A stretch of DNA of 64,000 nt. It comes from Microcoleus sp. FACHB-61. Lineage in GTDB: Bacteria > Cyanobacteriota > Cyanobacteriia > Cyanobacteriales > Microcoleaceae. Below, piece after piece: positions 1 to 8,411 of the stretch. A model generated the notes under the pieces. That model did no database searches. It was not told the origin of the DNA and worked only from the letters and a program-made list of their open reading frames with translations. Numbering within the stretch: position 1 is the stretch's first letter; each line of letters begins with the position of its first letter. The position numbers were made by a program, and so were the translations under genes. The DNA lies in the NCBI GenBank assembly GCA_014695295.1, contig JACJNY010000041.1:27271-91270 (forward strand), read 5' to 3'.

Positions 1-567
1 CGGAAGCGGTTCCCCGTAGCTGGAAGAAAGCCAAGCGTCCGAGTCTAACTGCTTCGGTACAAATCCAGTAGCCTCCGCCCGATCGACCGTTGGCGACAGC
101 GGTTCCGGTACAGGTGCGATCGGCTCTTCATTTAATTTCGCTTCAGTCTTGACAAAATTGCTTTGATGTGGTTCAGGCAATTTGTCAGCAACAGGCATTT
201 CTAGAACCGGAAGAGGAACACTTGTCGGCCCAACAGGAACCGGAACAGCAGGAGGAGCAACCGGAGCAACCGGAGCAACCGGAGCAACCGGAGCAACCGG
301 AGCAACCGGAGCAACCGGAGCAACCGGAGCCGGAGGAGAAACACTCGCGATCGCACGATCGGGCGCAGCAACTCCAAGGACAGCGATCGCTCGCAACCGG
401 GCGCGGTCTTCAGCATCCTCAACAGACTCAGCAGCCGACATAGCCGTAGCCAGAGTTTTGCCGTCAACCTGAACCAGACAGCGAACAACAAACTTACCGT
501 GATGAACAGTCAGCAACTCACAGATTAACTGTCCAGCGGGATAAAGGGCGCGAAATTCAGCAAACAT
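1..567 (-). CDS. Conserved cyanobacterial protein with (Ala-Pro-Val)n linker, partial
   Basis: An open frame runs on the minus strand from an ATG at 567 to the left edge of the window without a stop: 189 codons, so the C-terminus is missing. Residues 1 to about 70 form a compact domain starting MFAEFRALYPAGQLICELL and ending in an alanine/arginine-rich helix (AEDRARLRAIAVLG). About 40 residues of Ala-Pro-Val triplets follow, encoded by a 9-bp tandem repeat, then a Pro/Glu-rich tail. I believe the N-terminal domain recurs in cyanobacterial hypothetical proteins, but I cannot assign a function. A short GC-rich hairpin (CCCC/GGGG, around 577-597) lies just upstream of the ATG. Codon use and HIP1 sites match the rest of the window, which supports a real gene. 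Confidence 0.65.
   Translation of the reverse strand, partial: MFAEFRALYPAGQLICELLTVHHGKFVVRCLVQVDGKTLATAMSAAESVEDAEDRARLRAIAVLGVAAPDRAIASVSPPAPVAPVAPVAPVAPVAPVAPVAPVAPPAVPVPVGPTSVPLPVLEMPVADKLPEPHQSNFVKTEAKLNEEPIAPVPEPLSPTVDRAEATGFVPKQLDSDAWLSSSYGEPLP
254..325. repeat. 9-bp tandem repeat, eight perfect copies, in coding sequence
   Basis: The unit GGAGCAACC occurs eight times in a row without mismatch, with degenerate copies on both sides. On the minus strand it reads Ala-Pro-Val in frame, so gain or loss of units changes linker length by three residues without a frameshift. Confidence 0.95.
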
Positions 568-1447
568 AATTTTTTGACCCCGAAACCAGAAGGGGCTTAT
601 GACTTAAGTGTAGTACAGCCCTGAGAAAACAATTTTCTGAAAGCACATATTCAACATACAATAAATTAAAGGTGAGTCATCCGCGCAACCTTTCACGCCA
701 CTAAACCCCATCCCACATCCGGCAGTTTAAGCTAACAAGCACCGGGCGTCATTTCTACCTATAGGAGATGGCACAGCAACTAAGCAAAAGTAGTAAAAGT
801 CTCCGGTTTTGTGTACCTTGCACTTTCTACAGCACAGATTGCTCCCGACCCGCTCGTTGCACCTCCGTCCGCAAGGACAGATCGCGTGCAAAAAACAGGG
901 GCATCGCAGCAGCGAGCTACTAGCAATTTTGCCTTAAAGATCCGGTAAATTCTTTGCTAAAGCAAGAAGCAAGAGGCACTTCAAAAGGAAGAAGGAACAA
1001 GGCAGAAGGAACAAGGCAGAAGGAAGAAATGCAAATTTAATCCCTCTCCATCCCTCCATCGGCTCATCCTCGACTCAAGCCGTCGCTTTCAGTATCGAGC
1101 CATCTTTTAAGAACCGACAGGGGCTTTCTAATTCGCGAAGTGCTCGGCGCTGCTGACCTAAAAGCAAACAAACCAACGCTAAAAAATTGTATTGGGGAAT
1201 AGCGTGCGGGACAGTTTTCTGCACCGTCAGCAGTCAGTTCAAGACAGACAGCAGACTATTAGCACGAAGCCGGTGTCGCGAGAGAATCTCAAAAAAACCT
1301 CGCGATCGAACAAGGTGGCTGTGCTCGCGTCTCCACCTATTAACCCGCGCATTTGCTGGGAAGCAGGCACAGCGAGGGCCCGAGGGGGTGCGGCTGATTT
1401 CGCCAAAATTTAGACTAATTGCTGGAAACAAGAGGATCGATCGCTAC
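568..1447. other. Long non-coding gap
   Basis: I see no convincing gene here. The stretch 958-1030 holds imperfect purine-rich repeats (GGAAGAAGGAAC and AAGGCAGAAGGAAC units). The last 261 bases are open in frame with the downstream RNB gene, but they read as low-quality, Arg/Cys-rich sequence and are treated as leader. Divergent promoters for the two flanking genes are expected here; none is clear. Confidence 0.5.
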
Positions 1448-3817
1448 ATGGAATTTTCTATCGCTGCACTGCTGGCAAATTTTACAGAAGACAAATTAGT
1501 GGCTCCTAAAGCATTGGAGAAAAAACTCGATTGCAACGACGCCACCAGTCAACTCAAACTTCAAATCGCATTAGAAGCTCTAGAGAAAATTGGCATATTA
1601 GTCAAAGACAAAGGCCGCTATCGCCGAGTAGCTGAAGACGACGTAGTAGAAGCAAAACTGCGCTGTTCGAGCAAAGGATTTTGCTTTGCAATTCAAGACG
1701 CCGAAGGCTCAGAAGACGTTTATGTGCGGGAAAGTCACCTCTCGACAGCTTGGAATGGCGATCGAGTCTTAGTCAAAATCATCAAAGAAGGTAGCCGCCG
1801 CCGATCCCCCGAAGGCGAAGTCATGCTCATCCTCGAACGCGCCAACCCCTCGGTACTAGCGCGAGTCAAGCAAACCGCCACCCCCACCGGTCGCGTCAGC
1901 TACAGAGCAATCCCCCTCGACGATCGCCTGTTGTTTGAACTAGACTTGCTCGCAAACGGCACAAATCTCCAAGAGGCGATCGACCACCTAGTACACGTCG
2001 AAGTCAAACGCTACCCCCTCGGCACCCATCGGCCAGTCGGCAAAGTAGTACAGGTACTCGGTTCCGACGCCGAAGCCGCTGACGACCTAGACATCGTATG
2101 CTGCAAACACGACTTGCCGCGATCGTTCCCCGCCGCCGTCATCAAAGCAGCCGAAAATTTGCCCAGCAAAGTCAAAAAAACCGACATCAAAAAACGGCTA
2201 GACTTGCGTAACATCCTGACTGTTACCTTCAGCAAAAACGAACCGGGAACAACCAACAGCGAAAACAGCGATGTCCCTCAAGTTGAGGAGGAAAATCTCT
2301 CCGAGGGAGCAGCCGAAAACGAGTTTGACCCGACATCATTCCTCTCCGATCCGCCAGTGGAACGCGCTTTGTCGATCGAAACCCTGAAGCCCGGCCGCTG
2401 GCAAGTAGGAATCCACATCAGCGACGCCGCCGAGTACGTGCAGCCAGAAACCCCGATCGACCGCGAAGCCCGCAAGCGAGGCACCGCCGCCCATCTGGGA
2501 GAAAAAATCATCGCCGTACTGCCAGAAATCCTCAACGAGCGCTGTTCTCTGCTGCCAGATACCGAACGGCTGGCCTTCAGCATACTGCTCACCCTAGACG
2601 AATCAGGAGAACTCCTAGAATACGAAATTCAAACCAGCGTCATTCAAATTGACTACCACCTCACCTACCAGCAAGCTCAAGCAATTCTCGAACCAGGCGA
2701 TGCCGAAGAGCACCCTTTATCCTCCGCCCTCCGTCCTTTCCTCGATCAACTCGGTGCCGCCTCACAGGCTGCCAGACAGACAAGGCTCAAGCGAGGAGCT
2801 TTTGAACTAAATTTGCCCGATGCTAACTCTCACTTCGACGACGAAGGCGAATTAGGAGCTTTTGCAGTCGCTCCCCCCGCCCAGTCGGCTGTCTCCGAGT
2901 TGGTGGTACTTGCCAACCAAGCTGTCGCCACTCACCTGCAAGCCTTGGGAGTCCCAGCAATCTACCGCGTCCAGCCGATGCCTGACCCCGCAGACATTCA
3001 AGAGTTCATCAAACTCTCGAACAACCTCGGAGGCGAACTGTATCTCGAAACCGAAGAAGAAGTTTTGCCCTTGGACTTTCAGCGATTTACCCAGCAGTTT
3101 GCCGGCCTTAAGTCCGAAAGAGTTCTCACCTACCTGCTAGAAGACACCATGAAGCCCGCTGTTTACAGCACCACTCCCAAGCCACACTTCGGTTTGGGGC
3201 TGTCAGAGGGTTACACGCGCTGCTCTTCGCCGCTTTCCCGCTACGCCGATTTGCTGGTACTGCGGGTGTTGCAAGCGGTGTTCGAGCAAGGCCGCAGCAG
3301 CCGCACAACACGGGCTAAGGAAAAAGTTGACTTGCACCATTCCTCCTGTCACGGTCAAATTACTTGGAATGTTCTCCCCCCAGATTTGCACCACGAATTT
3401 GAGACAGAGTTTGCATCGGTAGTAGTACACCTAACCGAACGCGAAAGAGTTGCTGAAGACGCTGAAAGCGATTTGCAGGGATTGAAGAAAACCGGATTGA
3501 TGAAAGAACGCACCGGCCAAACTTTCCAGGGTTTGATTACAGGCGTGCAGTCTTACGGTTTCTTTGTGGAAATAGAGGTGCGGCCGCCGGAGAGCGACAT
3601 CCTGCGTGTTGAGGGACTGGTACACGTTTCTTCGCTCAAGGATGACTGGTACGAGTATCGATCGCGCCAGCAAACTCTAGTGGGCCGCAAAAACCGCAAT
3701 CAGTACCGTTTGGGCGATCGGGTAGAAGTTCAAGTCAAGAGTGTTGACTACTACCGCCAGCAAATTGATTTAGTTGCAGTTGGCGGCGGCAGCCAAGCTT
3801 TTGATGATGATGAATAA
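1448..3817 (+). CDS. RNase II/R-family (RNB) protein, Zam-like, probable loss of catalytic Asp cluster
   Basis: A 789-residue protein with RNase R layout: N-terminal winged-helix and cold-shock-like region (1-250), RNB domain (about 265-625) and C-terminal S1 domain (about 690-780). Recognisable RNB blocks are DREARKRGTAAHLG, LPEILNERCSLLPDTERL and YTRCSSPLSRYADLLV. The DLR block (RLDLRNILTVTF) is followed by about 50 low-complexity acidic residues where active RNase II/R enzymes carry the D-x(5)-D-x-D-D metal-binding cluster; that cluster is not visible. Size and composition suggest the cyanobacterial Zam (acetazolamide resistance) branch rather than the housekeeping exonuclease. The start at 1448 was chosen because AAGAGGA precedes it and the protein is family-like from there. 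The frame is open back to 1187. A second RNB gene elsewhere would be expected to do the housekeeping work. Confidence 0.85.
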   Translation: MEFSIAALLANFTEDKLVAPKALEKKLDCNDATSQLKLQIALEALEKIGILVKDKGRYRRVAEDDVVEAKLRCSSKGFCFAIQDAEGSEDVYVRESHLSTAWNGDRVLVKIIKEGSRRRSPEGEVMLILERANPSVLARVKQTATPTGRVSYRAIPLDDRLLFELDLLANGTNLQEAIDHLVHVEVKRYPLGTHRPVGKVVQVLGSDAEAADDLDIVCCKHDLPRSFPAAVIKAAENLPSKVKKTDIKKRLDLRNILTVTFSKNEPGTTNSENSDVPQVEEENLSEGAAENEFDPTSFLSDPPVERALSIETLKPGRWQVGIHISDAAEYVQPETPIDREARKRGTAAHLGEKIIAVLPEILNERCSLLPDTERLAFSILLTLDESGELLEYEIQTSVIQIDYHLTYQQAQAILEPGDAEEHPLSSALRPFLDQLGAASQAARQTRLKRGAFELNLPDANSHFDDEGELGAFAVAPPAQSAVSELVVLANQAVATHLQALGVPAIYRVQPMPDPADIQEFIKLSNNLGGELYLETEEEVLPLDFQRFTQQFAGLKSERVLTYLLEDTMKPAVYSTTPKPHFGLGLSEGYTRCSSPLSRYADLLVLRVLQAVFEQGRSSRTTRAKEKVDLHHSSCHGQITWNVLPPDLHHEFETEFASVVVHLTERERVAEDAESDLQGLKKTGLMKERTGQTFQGLITGVQSYGFFVEIEVRPPESDILRVEGLVHVSSLKDDWYEYRSRQQTLVGRKNRNQYRLGDRVEVQVKSVDYYRQQIDLVAVGGGSQAFDDDE

Positions 3818-4221
3818 TCAGTTAACAGTTGACAGTTGACAATTAACTTTTCTCAATACTTAGTTGTCATTGTCTGGCAACTAAGTATTAAGAAGCGGGC
3901 GGCCAACTATACTCACCAATCATCAAAAAATAATTAAGGGCTAATATCCAATCCGGTAGCATCGTCGGGCGTCAAATCCAGTCAAAACTCAAAAATTACG
4001 GACGGTGCAACCGGAATTTATATAATTTATCTGCGTTAATCTGTGTTAATCTGCCTGTATCTGCGGTGAAAAAAAGATAATGTTTTGGGCCGCAGATGAC
4101 AATGGATTGACGCAGATTCACGCAAATGAAGAGAATAGATATATGAATAATTCCGATGCTAACAAAGTTGATATAACAACTAATTACTAACAACAGTCAA
4201 CCGTCAACTAACAAATAACTA
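3818..4221. other. Intergenic gap with hairpin and dispersed repeat
   Basis: A 12-bp inverted repeat (arms 3855-3866 and 3878-3889, AATACTTAGTTG and its complement) follows the RNB gene and may act as a terminator, though it lacks a T tract. Around 3822-3846 lies an AACAGTTGACAGTTGACA array. From 4018 to 4125 lies a copy of the TCTGCGTTAATCTG-type repeat, with a partial inverted copy (GCCGCAGATGAC, GACGCAGATTCACG). Confidence 0.6.
4018..4070. repeat. Dispersed TCTGCGTTAATCTG-type repeat, copy 1
   Basis: Short related units (TCTGCGTTAATC, TCTGTGTTAATC, TATCTGCGGT) run one after another. A related copy lies at 38340-38390 before the DUF2358 gene, so this is an interspersed family and not a gene-specific element. 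Confidence 0.7.
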
Positions 4222-4839
4222 ATGACGAATAACTACCCTCTAATTGTAGGAGTTACCGGTGCATCGGGACTGATTTATGCCGTGCGAACTCTGAAGTTTC
4301 TGTTGGAAGCCGATCGCGCTGTGGAACTGGTAGCATCGAAATCTACTTACATGGTTTGGCAAAGCGAACAGAACATCCGAATGCCCGCAGAACCGACGCT
4401 TCAAGAGGAATTCTGGCGGGAACAAGCAGGAGTACCCACAATGGGTAAACTCCGATGCCATCCCTGGCAAGATGTCGGTGCTAATATTGCTAGCGGCTCG
4501 TTTCGCACCCAAGGGATGATCGTTATTCCCTGTAGCATGAGTACACTGGGCAAGTTGGCGGCTGGCTTGAGCTCGGATTTACTCGAAAGAGCGGCCGACG
4601 TTCAACTCAAGGAAGGGAGAAAATTGGTACTCGTGCCTCGGGAAACGCCTTTTAGCTTGATTCACCTGCGGAATTTGACTACCTTGGCAGAAGCGGGAGC
4701 TAGAATTGTACCAGCGATTCCCGCTTGGTATCACAATCCGCAAACTATTGAAGATTTGGTAGACTTTGTGGTGGCTCGCGCTTTAGACCAGTTGGGGATT
4801 GATTGCGTTCCTCTCAAACGCTGGAAGGAAGAAGAGTAG
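4222..4839 (+). CDS. ubiX: Flavin prenyltransferase UbiX
   Basis: At 205 residues this has the usual UbiX length. It opens with the flavodoxin-like nucleotide motif IVGVTGASGLIYA and keeps the family segments IPCSMSTLGKLAAGLSSDLL and VLVPRETPFSLIHLRNL. UbiX joins dimethylallyl phosphate to reduced FMN to make prenylated FMN, the cofactor of UbiD-type decarboxylases. In cyanobacteria this serves decarboxylation in plastoquinone or related quinone synthesis. It follows the RNB gene on the same strand after 404 bases of repeats, so it probably has its own promoter. Confidence 0.93.
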   Translation: MTNNYPLIVGVTGASGLIYAVRTLKFLLEADRAVELVASKSTYMVWQSEQNIRMPAEPTLQEEFWREQAGVPTMGKLRCHPWQDVGANIASGSFRTQGMIVIPCSMSTLGKLAAGLSSDLLERAADVQLKEGRKLVLVPRETPFSLIHLRNLTTLAEAGARIVPAIPAWYHNPQTIEDLVDFVVARALDQLGIDCVPLKRWKEEE

Positions 4840-4925
4840 TAATTAGTAATGAGTCATTAGTCATGAGTTATTAGTTATTAGTCATTTACAAATTACAAAT
4901 TACAAATTACAAATTAAAATTTGAT
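4838..4925. repeat. Short tandem repeat array (TTAGTCA / ACAAATT heptamers)
   Basis: Two heptamer families abut: degenerate TTAGTCA/TTAGTTA units, then four ACAAATT copies. The array fills the whole gap between ubiX and the LapA-like gene and reaches the start codon at 4926, leaving no room for a normal Shine-Dalgarno sequence. Confidence 0.85.
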
Positions 4926-5810
4926 ATGCGTGCTGTTTTTTTGCTAGTGATTGTGGTAGGGCTAACTATTTTTGCCCTGCAAAATGTGGAGCCTGCATTA
5001 TCGCTGGTGTTTTTGGGAGTTCGATCGCCTGCTTTGCCCTTATCTATCTGGATTTTGCTGAGCATGGCGGTGGGAGCTGTCACGTCTTTATTGATTTCTG
5101 GTTTGGTCGCTTTTTCAAATTATCTATCTCCAACGCGAAACCGCACCGGCCGCGACAGTCGCAGCCGTCCCGATACTTTCCCAGAGGACAGGAGAGCGCC
5201 TTACACGCCGCCTCCCCCTCCTAGAAAACAGGAAATTGACCCGGATCTGAATCGGGAAAATAGCCAAACTCAGGCTGCTGGTTCCTACCGAACTGAGTAC
5301 GGCACGTCGGCGGGTTACAGTGGCCGGACTTTCCTGCAAGAAACTCCGAACCCGGATGGGGCGAAGAATTACACTCAACCGGGGACTTATCAAGCGGCAG
5401 ATGATGAGGACGATTGGGTTTCAGATGGCTCAAAATCCGGCTTTCAAGGCGGCGATGACGATTGGGGGGACGATCGCGATTTTCCCGCCGGGCCTCCGGT
5501 AAATGACGTTGCAGGGGCAAATCCGAGGGATTACGAAGCTAAACAGGAACCGAAAAGCAAGTCTTGGGCTGGCTCGGTATACTCTTACGGCTATCGAGAT
5601 CCAAACCAGTCTGGGGTGGGGCAAACAGAGTCTGTATACGATGCAGAGTATCGGGTGATCGTTCCCCCTCTTGAGGCGATACCTAAACCCGCTGATGAAG
5701 CACCAAAAAATCCTAGTGCAGAAACAGAGGATGATTGGGGATTGGATGAGGGTGATGAGTTTGAGGACGACGATCGCCCCAGTGGCGGATCGATTAACCT
5801 GAAAAAATAG
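4926..5810 (+). CDS. LapA-like (DUF1049) membrane protein with acidic disordered tail
   Basis: Residues 1-65 form two hydrophobic segments: one with the family motif FALQNVEPALSLVFLG, then IWILLSMAVGAVTSLLISGLVA. This is the LapA/DUF1049 pattern of a small inner-membrane protein. The remaining 220 residues are low in hydrophobics and rich in Asp, Gly, Pro and Ser, with repeated acidic-Trp patches (DDEDDWVSD, DDDWGDD, TEDDWGLDEGDEFEDDD), and are probably disordered. No enzymatic motif is visible. The following aroK starts within about 25 bases, so the two are likely co-transcribed. Function unknown; E. coli LapA-type proteins act in lipopolysaccharide assembly, but the tail here has no counterpart there. 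Confidence 0.8.
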   Translation: MRAVFLLVIVVGLTIFALQNVEPALSLVFLGVRSPALPLSIWILLSMAVGAVTSLLISGLVAFSNYLSPTRNRTGRDSRSRPDTFPEDRRAPYTPPPPPRKQEIDPDLNRENSQTQAAGSYRTEYGTSAGYSGRTFLQETPNPDGAKNYTQPGTYQAADDEDDWVSDGSKSGFQGGDDDWGDDRDFPAGPPVNDVAGANPRDYEAKQEPKSKSWAGSVYSYGYRDPNQSGVGQTESVYDAEYRVIVPPLEAIPKPADEAPKNPSAETEDDWGLDEGDEFEDDDRPSGGSINLKK

Positions 5811-5832
5811 AAAAATATGGGAGGGTTTGGCA

Positions 5833-6384
5833 GTGGATTTGTTGAGGGGAGTGAATATCTATCTCGTCGGGATGATGGGTGCGGGAAAAACAACGGTAGG
5901 GCGGCTTTTGGCAAGAAAATTAAAATACCGTTTTTTTGATACTGATGAACTAATTGTTCGAGTTGCTAATCAGTCAATTGCTGAGATTTTCGATCGAGAA
6001 GGGGAAGAGGCTTTTCGGGAACTAGAAACTAAAGTGCTCGGCGAATTGTCTGCTTATAAAAATTCGGTCGTGGCTACGGGCGGCGGCATTGTGGCGCGAT
6101 CGATGAATTGGGGTTACTTGCACTACGGTGTAGTGGTTTGGCTGGATGTGCCTGTAGATCAACTGTACGATCGACTGCGTTCGGACACCACTCGACCCCT
6201 ACTGCGGGAGGGCGAGATCAAATCTAAGCTGCAAAGCCTTTTGAACCAGCGAGAGCGTTTCTACACTCAAGCAGATGTCCGAGTCTGTGCCGGTGTGGGC
6301 GAAAGGGCTGAAGAAGTGGCGATTAGGGCGATCGAGGAAATCAAAAAAGTTATCAAACCAGAAACCGGGCCAGATCTCAATTGA
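5833..6384 (+). CDS. aroK: Shikimate kinase
   Basis: About 183 residues with the Walker A motif GMMGAGKTTVG, the shikimate-binding DTDELIV segment, FRELETKVLGEL, and the GGGIV loop. It phosphorylates shikimate at the 3-OH with ATP, the fifth step of the chorismate pathway. A GTG at 5833 is preferred because GGGAGGG lies 7 bases upstream and the protein then begins MDLLRGVNIYLVG, close to cyanobacterial relatives. A TTG at 5827 is in frame but sits almost on the ribosome site. The gap to the LapA-like gene is about 20 bases, which suggests one transcript. Confidence 0.93.
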   Translation: MDLLRGVNIYLVGMMGAGKTTVGRLLARKLKYRFFDTDELIVRVANQSIAEIFDREGEEAFRELETKVLGELSAYKNSVVATGGGIVARSMNWGYLHYGVVVWLDVPVDQLYDRLRSDTTRPLLREGEIKSKLQSLLNQRERFYTQADVRVCAGVGERAEEVAIRAIEEIKKVIKPETGPDLN

Positions 6385-6631
6385 TACATTCAGAAACCGG
6401 GTTTCTGAGGAAATAACAGGTTTCTGAGGGCTTTTGATTCCAGTTCCTAAAAAATAATGCAACCATACGCAAGCTCCAAACCACCTGCTTCATAAGTCAT
6501 TCCCAAATCTAAAATCTAAAATTTAAAATGCTATGACTTCGGTAAAAATACTGGTTTTTGCCTGAGTGTGTCCGTTTAACCGCCCCATGTTTGGGAATCA
6601 ACCGGGTTTGAGTGGATGCGATGCGTACGTT

Positions 6632-6856
6632 TTATAAGTATGAGGATGTGGCGATGCGGAGATTTTGGGCAAGAACTAAAGGCACCCTCGTCTGATGCGT
6701 TAAAGTCGGCTCTTTAGTTCTCCCTAAAAATAAAAGGGCCCCACCGCTGAAGGGCTGTAGGGCGCAAGGACAGTTAAACGCTAACTTAATTGTCGGGAAA
6801 TTTAGCATTAATGCTCTTCTGCTATGTGACGATTTTACGATCGTCCATTCACTCAT
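6632..6856 (-). CDS. Possible small protein, uncertain
   Basis: A 74-codon frame on the minus strand has a good ribosome site (AGGAGAG, 3 bases before ATG at 6856). This is the only reason to list it. The product (MSEWTIVKSSHSRRALML...) has no recognisable domain, and its frame runs through the stem and T-rich terminator-like segment at 6730-6765, so the transcript may instead be a short leader or small RNA. Confidence 0.25.
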   Translation of the reverse strand: MSEWTIVKSSHSRRALMLNFPTIKLAFNCPCALQPFSGGALLFLGRTKEPTLTHQTRVPLVLAQNLRIATSSYL

Positions 6857-6942
6857 TAACTCTCCTGTATCAAAAAATGTAACCCAGCAGCGATCGAATT
6901 CAACCTGTCCTATTCTAAAAACAATACCTCATGCATTCTGAC

Positions 6943-6968
6943 AAGCAGCTCTCTAAAGCTGCTTTTTT
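6943..6968 (+). terminator. Rho-independent terminator
   Basis: AAGCAGCT (6943-6950) pairs with AGCTGCTT (6957-6964) around a 6-base loop and runs into six Ts. It reads on the plus strand, where the nearest gene, aroK, ends over 550 bases upstream. That points either to a long 3' UTR or to an unannotated plus-strand RNA. Confidence 0.75.
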
Positions 6969-7083
6969 ATTGCGATCGAGTTTTGGCTGCGGGACTTGCG
7001 GGAGCTTGGGAATAACATTTTGAGCAACAGTCCCTACACCTCAATACTGCGATAGCGGTTTTCAGTTCCACTCCAGGTTCGTC

Positions 7084-7141
7084 GGTAATTGGTAATTGGT
7101 AATTGGGAATTGGTAACGGGCAACGGGGAATCGGCAATTGA
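7084..7141. repeat. Heptamer array, GGTAATT type
   Basis: Copies of GGTAATT pass into GGGAATT, GGTAACG and GGCAACG variants, the same graded decay seen in the other arrays of this window. Confidence 0.75.
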
Positions 7142-7320
7142 GAAGCTGTACCTCACGAAGCTTGGAAACTGCTATGATTGCGGCGCGGAACCGGACATTA
7201 ATCCCGGGGTGGGGGATTGAAAAAAAATGAGCTGTATTTATTGATGGGCGATCTGATAGTTTTCGGCTAAATATCCGTTGCGAGTTGTATAATTTGGTTG
7301 GATGAATTTGCCGTTCCCAA

Positions 7321-7764
7321 TTAAGAGAATACGAGCCTGCCTGTTTTTAACCAAAACTCGATCGCTCCGCCCAACCCCACACCTGCTAAAGAAATGGTAG
7401 CTAATACCGCAAAAGCCCGCCAATTTTTCCAACCTGACATTTGAATATCGAGTCTTGCCAAAGCTCCGGCGGAAATCAAGACTAAACAAGTAGCAAAAAG
7501 GTGTAGCCAAGCAAAAACTACCACTGCCACAAAAGCTCCAACAATAATAGAAAGAAAAGCACCGATATCACTCGAAAACCACCGCCTAAGTAAGGCTTTT
7601 GTGTTTCTCATCGGGAACGACAAGGCTATAGTAAAGAGTAAAATTGAAGCTATGACTAAAAACCAAGTCAGGTGCGGGGGAACATCAAACTCCGATAATT
7701 TCCAGCCCAAGGTGAAATAAGTAACAAAAAGTAGAGTTAGGGAAACCCAAGAGTTTTTTTTCAT
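7321..7764 (-). CDS. Four-helix membrane protein of unknown function
   Basis: The product has 147 residues. Hydrophobic stretches at about 8-25, 33-52, 65-98 and 118-135 suggest four transmembrane helices. A basic loop (RNTKALLRRW) follows the second helix. No catalytic motif is visible. It is transcribed on the minus strand, downstream of the NIL-ferredoxin gene on the same strand after a 64-base gap, so the two may form one transcript. I cannot name a family. Confidence 0.6.
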   Translation of the reverse strand: MKKNSWVSLTLLFVTYFTLGWKLSEFDVPPHLTWFLVIASILLFTIALSFPMRNTKALLRRWFSSDIGAFLSIIVGAFVAVVVFAWLHLFATCLVLISAGALARLDIQMSGWKNWRAFAVLATISLAGVGLGGAIEFWLKTGRLVFS

Positions 7765-7828
7765 CCGATGGCAAAATTAGGGAAACCAGGCAAAAAGAGA
7801 TGATGATCCCCAGGAGTTTGTACAGGGC

Positions 7829-8233
7829 CTAGAGGTTAGTAGAAATAGCTTGCACCGGACAAGTAGGGATACACTGCTCGCAAACGATACACCGCGATCG
7901 AGCAAAACTAAGTTTAAAGCTTTCTGGGTCTAGGGTCAAGGCTTCTGTCGGGCAAACCCCCGTACACAAACCGCAGTCAACGCAGATATCTTCGTCTATC
8001 AGTATTTCCCGGCTGGCTAGGGAAACGCCGATGTTTTGCGATCGCATCCAGTCGATCGCCGCTTCTAGTTGGTCAATGTCCCCTGATAACTCTAGCACCA
8101 GTTTGCCCACTTGGTTCGGAGCCACCTGAGCGCGGATAATGTTGGCTGCAACATTAAAATCCTTTGCCAGTCGATAGGTGACAGGCATTTGGATCGATCG
8201 TTGGGGAAACGTCAGTGTTACCCGTTTTTTCAC
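7829..8233 (-). CDS. NIL domain - 4Fe-4S ferredoxin
   Basis: A protein of 134 residues. Residues 1-75 match the NIL fold, which is found in methionine ABC transporter ATPases and in small ferredoxins. Residues 80-130 hold two clusters of the type C-x2-C-x2-C-x3-CP (CVDCGLCTGVCP and CIVCEQCIPTCP), enough for two 4Fe-4S centres. The product is a soluble electron carrier or sulfur-metabolism accessory. NIL-ferredoxins are often found near sulfur amino-acid genes, but no such gene is adjacent here. Confidence 0.9.
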   Translation of the reverse strand: MKKRVTLTFPQRSIQMPVTYRLAKDFNVAANIIRAQVAPNQVGKLVLELSGDIDQLEAAIDWMRSQNIGVSLASREILIDEDICVDCGLCTGVCPTEALTLDPESFKLSFARSRCIVCEQCIPTCPVQAISTNL

Positions 8234-8328
8234 CCTGCAAGTCCTCGATAATTTACAAACAATCTTTGTTATCTTCTGTTTTAGCGCACTTGGTCTAATT
8301 ACTGGGCTTAGTAAAAATTTTTATAAGA

Positions 8329-8359
8329 TTGGTCTGATTATCTCAAAATGTGGTATAAT
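8329..8359 (+). promoter_or_regulatory. Likely sigma-70-type promoter of txlA
   Basis: TATAAT at 8354-8359 is preceded by TGG, giving an extended -10 element (TGnTATAAT). TTGGTC at 8329-8334 is a weak -35 with a 19-base spacer. The region also lies 96 bases upstream of the divergent ferredoxin gene, and the start codon of txlA is about 50 bases downstream. Confidence 0.55.
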
Positions 8360-8411
8360 TTAAATCAATTATTTAAAATAAAAACATAGAAATAAAACCG
8401 CAATCTATTAT

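Larger units (their letters stand above)
6385..7320. other. 936-base gap with repeats and possible small RNA structure
   Basis: The first 50 bases hold two copies of the AAACCGGGTTTCTGAGG-type repeat, also seen near 36.9 and 49 kb. At 6674-6682 and 6711-6719 lie the arms GAACTAAAG/CTTTAGTTC of a large stem. Near 6730-6765 a GC stem is followed, on the minus strand, by TTTTATTTTT. A plus-strand terminator sits at 6943-6968. A GGTAATT-type heptamer array occupies 7084-7140. No known RNA family (tmRNA, RNase P, 6S, SRP) could be matched by eye. Confidence 0.45.

Noticed and set aside
168..472. Plus-strand Gly-Ala-Thr and Glu-Gln-Pro collagen-like frames
   Set aside because: They are other readings of the 9-bp repeat. 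The minus-strand frame has a sound N-terminal domain before the repeat and continues through the left edge.
1187..1447. N-terminal extension of the RNB gene
   Set aside because: The sequence is Arg/Cys-rich with no family resemblance, and a good ribosome site precedes ATG 1448.
6500..6970. tmRNA, RNase P RNA, 6S RNA or SRP RNA
   Set aside because: Signature strings for these RNAs were not found by eye. Structure alone is not enough.
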